Shown piece after piece: positions 23,917 through 31,468 of a stretch of 64,000 nucleotides of DNA. A program made the translations under genes and the position numbers. The DNA lies in NCBI GenBank assembly GCA_963732005.1, contig CAVSXT010000005.1, positions 1,116,001 to 1,180,000 of the forward strand, written 5' to 3'. The notes beneath the pieces are model-generated. The model was not told the DNA's origin and made no database searches. It saw only the letters and a program-made list of their open reading frames with translations. The stretch's first letter is position 1; every line of letters begins with the position of its first letter. This stretch comes from JASLEW01 sp963732005 (GTDB lineage Bacteria; Acidobacteriota; Thermoanaerobaculia; Multivoradales; UBA5704).

Positions 23917-23954
23917 TGTCCGCTTCCGGGAAGCGGCTGTCCCGGAAGCGGACA
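23917..23954. promoter_or_regulatory. Perfect 15-bp inverted repeat, likely NtrC-type activator site
   Basis: TGTCCGCTTCCGGGA and its exact complement TCCCGGAAGCGGACA flank an 8-base spacer; the left arm also lies within a 17-base palindrome (23920-23936). The centre is about 120 bp upstream of the predicted sigma-54 start site, the usual place for a dimeric enhancer-binding protein. Binding by the operon's own regulator is inferred. It lies only 31 bp from moaB. Confidence 0.65.
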
Positions 23955-23972
23955 CTTCCCGAGGGGCCGTGC

Positions 23973-23978
23973 TAGCGT
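23973..23978 (+). promoter_or_regulatory. TAGCGT -10 element, leaderless start of moaB
   Basis: TAGCGT ends six bases before GTG 23985, and no Shine-Dalgarno sequence precedes the start. It fits the TANNNT pattern seen at other unit-heading genes here. Confidence 0.5.
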
Positions 23979-23984
23979 TGCGCG

Positions 23985-24488
23985 GTGAGCGTCGAGGAGC
24001 ATCGGGCCCGCTCGCCCGCCGTTCTGGGATTCGGGCTGATCACCGTCAGCGACTCGCGCGCCCGGGAGGACGACGTCAGCGGCCGGGTGCTGCGCGAGGC
24101 GGTGACGGCCGCCGGGCATCGGGTGGTGGGGACGGACCTGGTCGCCGACGACGTCGCGGCGATCCGGACGGCGGTATGGCGGCTGCTCGCCGAGCCCGGT
24201 CTGGACGTGGTGGTGCTCACCGGCGGCACCGGGTTCTCGCCCCGCGACCTGTCGGTCGAGGCGGTGGCGCCGCTGTTCGACCGTGCCGTCGAGGGCTTCG
24301 GCGAGCTCTTCCGGATGCTCTCCTACCAGCAGGTCGGGGCGGCGGCGATGCTCAGCCGCGCCGCCGCCGGCCTGGTGCGCGACCGCGCCGTGTTCCTGCT
24401 GCCGGGCTCGCCGAAGGCGGTGGCGCTGGCCCTCGAAGCGTTGATCCTGCCCGAGGCGGCGCATCTGCTCGCCCAAGCCCGCAGGTAA
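23985..24488 (+). CDS. moaB: MoaB/Mog-family molybdopterin biosynthesis protein
   Basis: A 167-residue molybdopterin-binding fold protein that adenylylates molybdopterin or acts at an equivalent step of molybdenum cofactor synthesis. Recognisable segments are LITVSDSRAREDDVSG near the N-terminus, VVLTGGTGFSPRDL (the TGGTG phosphate-binding loop), FGELFRMLSYQQVGAAAMLSRA and LLPGSPKAV. The length is normal for MoaB. It is a stand-alone gene, divergent from the HlyD operon and convergent with glsB across a tandem repeat. No other moa or moe gene is in the window. Confidence 0.88.
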   Translation: MSVEEHRARSPAVLGFGLITVSDSRAREDDVSGRVLREAVTAAGHRVVGTDLVADDVAAIRTAVWRLLAEPGLDVVVLTGGTGFSPRDLSVEAVAPLFDRAVEGFGELFRMLSYQQVGAAAMLSRAAAGLVRDRAVFLLPGSPKAVALALEALILPEAAHLLAQARR

Positions 24489-24496
24489 GGCGCGGT

Positions 24497-24591
24497 GGTC
24501 AGACCTGCCGGTCGGCGGCGGTCAGGTCGACCGGTCGGCGGCGGGTCAGATCTGCCGGCCGGCGGCGGGTCAGACGCGCCGGCCGGTGAGC
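24497..24591. repeat. Four tandem copies of a ~24-bp repeat
   Basis: Units beginning GGTCAG and ending CCGGyCGGCGGCG start at 24497, 24520, 24544 and 24568 (23-24 bp each, a few substitutions). They fill the convergent gap between moaB and the GlsB-like gene; the last copy contains the glsB stop codon and final codons. The array may serve as a bidirectional terminator or simply be slippage. Confidence 0.85.
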
Positions 24592-24830
24592 AGGCGCGAC
24601 AGGATCAGCAGGACGATGGCGCCGAGCACGGCGATCGCCAAGTTGCGCAGGTCCAGGCCGCCGGCGAGGCCGCCGAAGCCCAGCAGCGTCGACAGCCAGC
24701 CGCCGAGCAGGGCGCCGGCAATGCCGACGAGAATGGTGAGGATGCAGCCACCCGGGTCGCGGCCGGGCAACAGCGCCCGCGCCAGCAGCCCGGCGATCAA
24801 ACCGAGGACGATCCAGGCCAGCAATGACAT
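24570..24830 (-). CDS. GlsB/YeaQ/YmgE-family small membrane protein
   Basis: An 86-residue hydrophobic protein with three membrane helices: LLAWIVLGLIAGLLARAL, ILTILVGIAGALLGGWL and LRNLAIAVLGAIVLLILSRLL. The pattern GRDPGGCILTILVGIAGALLGG is the hallmark of the transglycosylase-associated (GlsB/YeaQ) stress-response family. Molecular function is not settled; expression is often linked to envelope or general stress. A GGGAGG lies upstream of the ATG. Its 3' end has been invaded by a 24-bp tandem repeat. Confidence 0.88.
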   Translation of the reverse strand: MSLLAWIVLGLIAGLLARALLPGRDPGGCILTILVGIAGALLGGWLSTLLGFGGLAGGLDLRNLAIAVLGAIVLLILSRLLTGRRV

Positions 24831-24952
24831 CTCGGCGCCTCCCGCCTCCCATGCGGCCGCGAGGCGCGGCCGGCGGCTGACCGCGCCAGGACGTGCGAGG
24901 GGCGTGCCAGGCTGGCGGCGGTCGGGCCGGCAGGCGGTCGGCTAGTCGGCGC

Positions 24953-24958
24953 TAGAAT
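24953..24958 (+). promoter_or_regulatory. TAGAAT -10 element upstream of polA
   Basis: TAGAAT ends nine bases before ATG 24968 with no Shine-Dalgarno sequence, so the transcript would have at most a few leader bases. It supports ATG 24968 as the true polA start. Confidence 0.5.
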
Positions 24959-24967
24959 CCGTTCCCT

Positions 24968-27844
24968 ATGGCCAACCCAGCCACCCCTGCCGACCCCTCC
25001 CCCCCGGCGGCGCCGCAGCCGGCGCGGCCGATGCAGGCGGCGCCGCGAGCGGCGGGGCCGGCGAGGGTGCCGCGAGCGGCGGGGCTCGTGCCCAGCGGCT
25101 GTTCCTGATCGACGGCTACTCCAACATCTTCCGGGCGTTCTTCGCCATCCGCAACCTGTCCAACTCCAAGGGCGAGCCGACCAACGCCATCTATGGCTTC
25201 GTCACCATGCTGCGCAAGCTGCTGCGCGAGGAGCAGCCGGAGCTGATCGGCGTCGCCCTGGAGGGCGGCAAGACGCTGCGCAGCGAGCGCTTCGCCGACT
25301 ACAAGGCGAACCGCGCGCCGATGCCCGAAGACCTGGCCAGCCAGCTGCCCTGGATCCGCCGGCTGCTGGAAGCGTTCCACATCCCGGTGCTGGAGCTGTC
25401 GGGCTACGAGGCCGACGACGTGCTCGGCACCCTCGCCTGCCGCGCCGCCGCAGACGGCTACGAGGTGATCCTGGTCTCCGCCGACAAGGACCTCATGCAG
25501 CTGGTCGAGCCGCGGGTGTCGCTCTACCACACCGGCCGCTCCAAGCTCTACGACCCGAACGGCGTGACCGAGGACTTCGGCGTGCCGCCGGCCAAGGTCG
25601 CCGACGTGCTGGCGCTGATGGGCGACTCGATCGACAACATCCCCGGCGTGCCCGGGATCGGCGACAAGGGGGCGAAGGCGCTGATCCAGGAGTTCGGCTC
25701 GCTCGAGGAGCTGCTGGCCCGCGCCGGCGAGGTGACGCGCAAGAGCTATCGCGAGGGCCTGCAACAGCACGCCGAGCAGGCACGGCTGTCCAAGGAGCTG
25801 TCGACCATCCACACCGATCTGCCCGTCCCCTTCGACCCCGCGGCGCTGCGCCGCGATCCCCCGGACACGGCGGCGCTGCGCCGCCTCTACACCGAGCTCG
25901 ACTTCCTCTCCCTGGTCGAGGAGCTGGCGCCGGAGCCGGCCGCCGTCCAGATCGCGCTCGCCGGCGGCGGGCCGGGCGGCGCCGAACCGGCCGGCGGCGC
26001 CGCCGCTCCGATGGCACGAGAGGCGCTCTCGCCAGCAGAGTGGGAAAGCGCCATGGTCCTGACGGCCGCCGCCCGCGGTGCCGGCGATGCCGGAGGCACC
26101 CATGGCACGTTGCGGGTGGGCGACGAGCTGTTCGCGGCGGTGATCGGGGAGTCGCCGGCGCTGGGCCTGGCGGTGGCGGCCGCGCCCGGCGGCGCACCGA
26201 GCGACGGCGAACCGGCGCTGTTCGCCGACTTCCGGCGGCCCGGCCTGCGCGCGGCGGCGGTGGCGACGCTCGGCGGGCTGCTGGCGGATCCCGGGGCACG
26301 CCTGACGGGGCACAACCTCAAGGAGGTGCTGCGCCTCTGCCCCGAGGGCGAACGCTGCTGCGCCGAGCTGTTCGACACCATGCTGGCGTCCTACCTGCTC
26401 AAGCCGTCGCTCCATGGCCACAGCCTCGAGGAGCTGGCGCTGGAGCGGCTCAACGCCCGGCCGCTGTCGGCCAAGGAGGCGGGCTGGGACAAGGGACAGG
26501 CGCCGGAGCCCGGCGACCCGCGCCTGCTGACCTACGCCGGCGAGCGGGTGCTGCTGGCACGCCACATGGCCGCCGGCATGCGCCAGGAGCTGGCGGCCGG
26601 CAACGCCGGCGCCCTGGACCGCGTCTTCCGCGAGATCGAGATGCCGCTGCTGCCGGTGCTGCTCGGCATGGAGGAGGCCGGCATCCTGCTCGACACCGGC
26701 TACCTGGGAGCCATGTCGGTGGAGCTGGGCCGGGAGGTGGCGCAGCTGGAGGAGGAGATCTGGCGCCAGGCCGGCGAGCGCTTCAATCTCAACTCGCCGC
26801 AGCAGCTGGGGGTGGTGCTGTTCGAACGCCTGGGGCTGCCGGCGCCCAAGCGCACCCAGAAGACGCGCAGCTACTCGACCGGCGCCGAGATCCTCGAAGG
26901 GCTGGCGCTGCGCGGGTTCCCGATCGCCCAGCTGCTGCTGCGCTACCGCGAGCTGTCCAAGCTCAAGAGCACCTATGTCGACGCGCTGCCGGCGATGGTG
27001 GGCGCCGACGGGCGCCTCCATACCCGCTATCAGCAGGCGGTGGCCGCCACCGGCCGGCTGTCGTCGGCCAACCCCAACCTGCAGAACATCCCGATCCGCA
27101 CCGAGCTGGGCCAGCGCATCCGCCGCGCCTTCGTCGCCGGCCCGGGCCAGGCGCTGGTGGTCGCCGACTACAGCCAGATCGAGCTGCGCATCCTCGCCCA
27201 CATCGCCGCCGAGCCGGAGCTGATCCGCGCCTTCGCCGCCGGCGAGGACATCCACCGCGCCACCGCCGGCACCGTCTTCGGCGTGGCGCCGGAGCTGGTC
27301 AGCGCCGAGCAGCGACGCGCCGCCAAGACGATCAATTTCGGCATCCTCTACGGCATGAGCGCCTTCGGACTGTCGCAGAACCTGGGCATCCCGAAGGGCG
27401 ACGCCGAGCGCTTCATCGCCGCCTACCTGGACCGCTACCAGGGAGTCCGCCGCTACGTCGAGGAGACGCTCGCAGAACGCCGAACGCGACGGCAAGGTGG
27501 AGACGATGTACGGCCGGGTGCGGTGGCTGCCGGACATCCGCAGCAAGAACCACAACCTGCGCGAGAACGCCCGCCGCATGGCGATCAACGCCCGCATCCA
27601 GGGCACCGCCGCCGACCTGCTGAAGCTGGCGATGATCGCCATCGACCGCCGCCTGCGCCGCGAGCACCCCGCCGCCCGGCTGCTGCTGACGGTGCACGAC
27701 GAGCTGCTGCTGGAGCTGCCGCAGGCCGAGGTCGAGCCGGTCGGCGAGCTGGTGCGCCGCGAGATGGAGGGCGTCGCCCAGCTCGCGGCGCCGCTGCGGG
27801 TCGACGTCGGCTCAGGCGCCAGCTGGTACGACGCCAAGAGCTGA
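24968..27844 (+). CDS. polA: DNA polymerase I, interrupted by two apparent frameshifts
   Basis: Full-length DNA polymerase I (about 958 residues if repaired) that repairs DNA and processes Okazaki fragments. The 5' nuclease domain starts RLFLIDGYSNIFRAFF; polymerase motif A is VADYSQIELRILAHIA, motif B RRAAKTINFGILYGMSAFG and motif C LLTVHDELLLELP. The 3'-5' exonuclease domain looks degenerate (no DxE where expected). Two reading-frame breaks exist: in a C7 run near 25009, where one extra C would join ATG 24968 to the nuclease frame, and near 27471, where one missing base separates VEETLA from QNAERDGKVETMYGRVRWLP. Motif C lies beyond the second break. Because the gene is essential in most bacteria and both breaks are single-base, sequencing deletions are the likeliest cause. 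Confidence 0.85.
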
Positions 27845-27866
27845 GCGGCCGGCGCCAACCGGCCGC
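27845..27866. terminator. GC hairpin between convergent polA and osmC-like genes
   Basis: GCGGCCGG-CGCCAA-CCGGCCGC is a perfect 8-bp stem starting at the base after the polA stop. No U-run follows. Likely a bidirectional transcription barrier. Confidence 0.5.
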
Positions 27867-27904
27867 CTCGGGAGTCGGGTTACCGCCCGGCGCCGGCCTC
27901 GGCG

Positions 27905-28315
27905 CTAGACGTCGTAGACGAAGAGCACGTCTTTTTCCACCTCCGGCGCCAGGCTGCGGTGCACCGGGCAGGTGCTGGCGGCGCGCTCGAGCTTCTGGCG
28001 CGCGGCCGGCGGCAGGCTGGCCGGCAGGTGGATCTCGACCGGCAGGCTGGCGATCCGCCGCGGGTCGCTGGCCATGTGCTTCTCGACCCGGAAGCTGACG
28101 CCGGCAAGGTCGATGCCGTCACGCTCGGCGACGATGGCCAGGGTGGTGACCATGCAGGAGGCGAGCGACGCCGCCGCCAGGTCGGTGGGGGAGAACGAGC
28201 TGCCGTCGCCCTGGTTGTCCGCCGGCGCGGCGGTGCGCAGTACCGCCCCTGAAGGACCGTGGGTCATCTCCGTCTTGAGCTGGCCGATATACCGGCCCGT
28301 GATCTCTACCGCCAC
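27905..28315 (-). CDS. OsmC-family peroxiredoxin-like protein
   Basis: A 136-residue OsmC/Ohr-fold protein with the two reactive cysteines of the family, Cys54 in LASCMVT and Cys116 in STCPVHRSL, expected to reduce organic hydroperoxides in the cytoplasm. SFSPTDLAAASLASC is typical of the YhfA/OsmC subgroup rather than strict Ohr. GTG 28315 has AAGGAGG six bases upstream. It is convergent with polA and stands alone. Confidence 0.88.
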   Translation of the reverse strand: MAVEITGRYIGQLKTEMTHGPSGAVLRTAAPADNQGDGSSFSPTDLAAASLASCMVTTLAIVAERDGIDLAGVSFRVEKHMASDPRRIASLPVEIHLPASLPPAARQKLERAASTCPVHRSLAPEVEKDVLFVYDV

Positions 28316-28490
28316 CGCTGCCTCCTTGGTGTCCTGGTGTCGCCCGCCCGGCCGCCGGGGCCGGTGGCGTGTCCGTAAAGAGTATCAGCCGAGCGCCGGG
28401 GAGGGCGGCCGGTATCCGCCAGGGCCGCCGGCGCCGCCAGGGCTGCCGGCGTCTCGGGCTGCCGGCCGCTCCTCCCCGTGCCCGGCCGGT

Positions 28491-28643
28491 TCATCTGCCG
28501 ATGAGGATGGCAATGCCGGCGAGCAGGGCGATGACGCCCATCAACATCGGGAGGCCGGCGAAAGTCAGCGCAAACAGTGCCACCAGGCCGGCGAGAATCA
28601 GGTAGACCGCCAACAGGATCATGCCGATGCTGCGTCCCTTCAT
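28491..28643 (-). CDS. 50-residue two-helix membrane protein
   Basis: A very small protein starting at ATG 28643 with GGGAGGAG six bases upstream. It contains two hydrophobic helices, SIGMILLAVYLILAGLVALF and LPMLMGVIALLAGIAILIG, separated by a short turn, and ends in Gly-Arg. The ribosome binding site and hydrophobic periodicity support a real gene, although it is too short for many annotation thresholds. I do not recognise a characterised family; similar two-helix peptides are common unnamed inner-membrane proteins. Confidence 0.75.
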   Translation of the reverse strand: MKGRSIGMILLAVYLILAGLVALFALTFAGLPMLMGVIALLAGIAILIGR

Positions 28644-28711
28644 GGCTGCTCCTCCCTTTCATGGCACCGGGAACCCTTGTGGAACCCGGCGGTCCGACAT
28701 TGGCATTGCGG

Positions 28712-28717
28712 TATGGT
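28712..28717 (+). promoter_or_regulatory. TATGGT -10 element, leaderless start of SDR
   Basis: TATGGT ends seven bases before ATG 28725. This makes 28725, not the ATG at 28713 inside the element, the likely start of the SDR gene. Confidence 0.5.
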
Positions 28718-28724
28718 TGCCGCC

Positions 28725-29519
28725 ATGCCCGAGATCTCCGCGCCCGCCGCCTGGCGTTGCGATCTGACCGGCCGCGCGGCGCTGGTCACCGGCGCCTCGC
28801 GCGGCATCGGCGAGGCGATCGCCGGCGCCCTGGCCGCCGCCGGCGCGCGGGTCGCGCTCGCCAGCCGCAAGCGCGCCGAGCTCGAGGCCGCCGCCGGCCG
28901 CATCCGCGACGCCGGCGGCGAGGCGCTGGCGCTGCCCTGCCACACCGGCCGCGCCGGCGAGGTGCAGGCGCTGGCCGAGGCGGTGCGCGACGCCTTCGGC
29001 GGCCTCGACGTGCTGGTCAACAACGCCGCCACCAGTCCTCACTTCGGGCCGCTGCTGGCGGCCGACGAAGGGCACTGGGACAAGACCTTCGAGGTCAACG
29101 TCAAAGGCTACGCGCTGGTGACCCGCGCCTGCGTGCCCCTGCTGCGCGCCCGCGGCGGCGGCTCGATCCTCAACCTCGCCTCGGTCGCCGGCATGGTGCC
29201 GCATGCCGGCCTCGGCATCTACGGCGTCACCAAGGCGGCGGTGCTGATGCTCACCCGCACCCTCGCGCTCGAGCTCGCCGCCGATTCCATCCGCGTCAAC
29301 GCGCTCGCCCCCGGCCTCATCCAGACGCGCTTCAGCGAGGCGCTCTGGCAGGACCCGCGGTCCCGCGAGCGCGCCCTGGCGGCCATCCCCCAGGGCCGCC
29401 TCGGACAGCCCGCAGACCTCCTCGGCGCGGCGCTCTACTTCGCCAGCGACGCCTCGCGCTTCACCACCGGCGCGGTGCTGGTCGTCGACGGCGGCCAGAC
29501 GCTGGGCGGCGCCTACTGA
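28725..29519 (+). CDS. SDR-family oxidoreductase
   Basis: A 264-residue classical short-chain dehydrogenase. The cofactor loop is TGASRGIGEA, followed by SRKR (an arginine-rich loop favouring NADP), NNAA, the catalytic serine in LNLASVAG and the YGVTK tyrosine-lysine pair; the C-terminus has the usual VDGGQTLGG. The substrate is unknown; the closest functional neighbours by motif are FabG-like and dehydrogenase/reductase SDR 4-like enzymes. The start at 28725 is supported by the -10 position. It overlaps the convergent CHAD gene by seven bases. Confidence 0.85.
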   Translation: MPEISAPAAWRCDLTGRAALVTGASRGIGEAIAGALAAAGARVALASRKRAELEAAAGRIRDAGGEALALPCHTGRAGEVQALAEAVRDAFGGLDVLVNNAATSPHFGPLLAADEGHWDKTFEVNVKGYALVTRACVPLLRARGGGSILNLASVAGMVPHAGLGIYGVTKAAVLMLTRTLALELAADSIRVNALAPGLIQTRFSEALWQDPRSRERALAAIPQGRLGQPADLLGAALYFASDASRFTTGAVLVVDGGQTLGGAY

Positions 29520-30715
29520 CGCCGGCCGCCCGCCACCGGGAGCCCGGGAGCCGCGCCGCCGTCCGCCGCCGCGTCCGTGCCGGCCTCCCGAACCACCGGC
29601 GCCCGCTCCGCCTCCGGGGACGCCGCGGGCGCCGTCGCCGCGGCGGCCTCCCCGCCGCGCAGGGCCGCCGCCATCGCGCCGGCCGCCGCCAGCAGCTCGG
29701 CGACCGGTTCCTCCTGCCAGCGCGCCGCGAAATCGCCGAACAGCGCGTCGCGGCGGGCGCGGTTGCGGCGCGCCAGGGCGAGCAGTGCGGGCTCCTGCGG
29801 CCGCCGGCGCTCGGTGCGTAGCCGCACCGCGTCGATCTCGCCGGCGGCCAGGGTCAGCTCGAGCAGGCGCTCGGCGCGCTCGGCGGCGGCGTCGCGCACC
29901 GCCGCGGCGATCTCGGCTTCCATCACATGGGCGTCGTGGAGCTCGCCGAGCAGGTCCTGCAGCTCCTTGAGGCGGCGCACCAGCTCGCCGGCCCGCGCCG
30001 CCGGCCGGCGGTCCGCCGCGAGCAGCTGCTCCAGCGGCTCGGCGAGATAGCGCAGGCGCTTGGCGCCGATCCTGGCGCGATGGGCGCGGCTGACCTCGCC
30101 GGCCGCCGTGATGCGTTCGAGCCGGCGGCCGAGGCTGGCGGCACGCTGCGACAAGATGGCGGCGGCGGCGGCGCCGAAGCCGGGCGCCGGGCCGCCGTCC
30201 AGGCGCACCTCGGCACGGTAGACCGACAGCCGCCGCCGCAAGCCCCTCTCGACCCGCGGGAAGTCGCGCATCACCTCGCCGTGCAGCGCGTCGTACGCCC
30301 GCTCCTGCCGTCGCTCGAGGCGCTCCTGCATCCAGGCCAGGCCGGCGCGATGGCCGTGGTTGCGGCGGGTGAGATCGGCGCGCTGCCGGCGCAGCCAGGC
30401 GAGCTGCACCTCGGCGTCGCGGCCCGGTCCGGTGGCGTCCGCCAGCCGGCGCAGGCGGCGGGCGAGCTTGCCGGGCACGCAGTCGCCGAGCTGAGAGGCA
30501 TAGGCGTCGAGGCAGCTGCGCAAGCGGCGCAGCGCCACCCGCAGATCGTGCAGCGCCTCGTCGTCGTCGCGGTCGGCGAGCCGTGGCACGGCGGTGCCGG
30601 CGGCGTCGAGGTAGGCGAGGGCGAGGCGGCGCGCCCCTTCCTCGGGGGAGCGCTCGAGGAGCGCTGAGGAGGACTCTTCGGCGGCGTCTCTCATCGCCCA
30701 GCGCTCAGCGTCCAT
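29513..30715 (-). CDS. CHAD-domain protein
   Basis: A 400-residue helical protein with a conserved-histidine alpha-helical domain: paired four-helix repeats with LHDLRVALRRLRSCLDAY near residue 55 and RIGAKRLRYLAEPLEQLL plus LQDLLGELHDAHV in the second half. CHAD domains bind polyphosphate through their conserved His and basic residues. The last 50 residues are a disordered Ala/Pro tail. It lies 23 bases downstream of sixA on the same strand, so the two are probably cotranscribed, a pairing consistent with phosphate or polyphosphate control. Confidence 0.85.
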   Translation of the reverse strand: MDAERWAMRDAAEESSSALLERSPEEGARRLALAYLDAAGTAVPRLADRDDDEALHDLRVALRRLRSCLDAYASQLGDCVPGKLARRLRRLADATGPGRDAEVQLAWLRRQRADLTRRNHGHRAGLAWMQERLERRQERAYDALHGEVMRDFPRVERGLRRRLSVYRAEVRLDGGPAPGFGAAAAAILSQRAASLGRRLERITAAGEVSRAHRARIGAKRLRYLAEPLEQLLAADRRPAARAGELVRRLKELQDLLGELHDAHVMEAEIAAAVRDAAAERAERLLELTLAAGEIDAVRLRTERRRPQEPALLALARRNRARRDALFGDFAARWQEEPVAELLAAAGAMAAALRGGEAAAATAPAASPEAERAPVVREAGTDAAADGGAAPGLPVAGGRRQ

Positions 30716-30738
30716 TGCCCGCCACGGCCGGACGAGCT

Positions 30739-31242
30739 TCAGCCCGCCAGCTCGCGCAGCTGTGCCGGGGTCAGCGCCCAGAGCAGCGACGCGGTGCCGG
30801 CGCCCACCTCGCCGGGGAACTCGAGCAGGCAGGCGCCACCCTTGCGAAAGGAGAAGAGCCGCTTCTCGGTGCCGGTCAGCAGCCAGGAGACCGCCAGGCT
30901 GATGCTCGGCTCGTGGCCGACCAACGCCACGATCTCGCCGGTCTGCTTGCGCAGCCAGCTCAACAGCTCGATCGGCGAGGCCTCGGGCGCGAGCTCCGCG
31001 ATCTCCACCTCGCGCAGGCCGCCGTAGACGGTGTCGACCACCGCGCCGGTCTGCGCCGCGCGGGTGAGCGGGCTGGTGGCCAGGAGGTCGATCTCGGGGA
31101 CCAGGGTCTTGAGGCCGCGGGCAGCCTGCTTCATCTTCTTGCGGCCGTCGTCGGTGAGCGGGCGCAGGCGATCGTCCTTGCCGGTGCGCGCGAACTCCTC
31201 GCGGTCCTCGGCGATGGCGTGGCGGATGATCAGGAGCCTCAT
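30739..31242 (-). CDS. sixA: Phosphohistidine phosphatase SixA
   Basis: A 167-residue histidine phosphatase. The RHG motif appears as LLIIRHAI (His8 phosphoacceptor), followed by LTDDGRKKMKQAARGL, LLATSPLTRAAQTG and the second catalytic histidine in LVGHEPSI. SixA removes phosphate from histidine residues such as those of phosphorelay or PTS proteins. Length and motifs match the family. It heads the sixA-CHAD unit, and a hairpin with a U7 tract lies about 45 bases upstream of its start on the same strand. Confidence 0.88.
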   Translation of the reverse strand: MRLLIIRHAIAEDREEFARTGKDDRLRPLTDDGRKKMKQAARGLKTLVPEIDLLATSPLTRAAQTGAVVDTVYGGLREVEIAELAPEASPIELLSWLRKQTGEIVALVGHEPSISLAVSWLLTGTEKRLFSFRKGGACLLEFPGEVGAGTASLLWALTPAQLRELAG

Positions 31243-31286
31243 GCGGTCACCTCGGCTGGCGCATAGCTTTACACGGAAAGGCTCTG

Positions 31287-31308
31287 AAAAAAACGGCCGC
31301 GAGGCGGC
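31287..31308 (-). terminator. Intrinsic terminator-like hairpin in the sixA leader
   Basis: Minus-strand RNA would form GCCGC-CUC-GCGGC followed by CG and U7. It lies between sixA and the divergent gcvT, upstream of the sixA ATG, so it is not at the end of any known gene. It may be an attenuator of sixA or a stop for antisense transcription out of the gcvT region. Confidence 0.5.
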
Positions 31309-31468
31309 GCGAGCAGCTTGGCCCGGCCGTCCCCCGGCCGTGCGGAGGTCCGAAGGGCTCGACGATGGCCGGCGCCGGCGGCCAGGGCGTGGCGGCGGCG
31401 TGTCGAAGCGGTGACGACCGTCGCCTGCCGCCCATGATAGGGTCGCCCTCTACCGGAGAGAGCGAGCA

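Noticed and set aside
27471..27500. Programmed frameshift or intein boundary in polA
   Set aside because: No slippery heptamer plus downstream structure, and no intein motifs; a single lost base explains the break.
31243..31468. Possible glycine riboswitch upstream of gcvT
   Set aside because: A CCGAAGG-like stretch is present but the conserved GGAGAG...CUCUCAGGC aptamer elements and tandem arrangement are not, so I do not call one.
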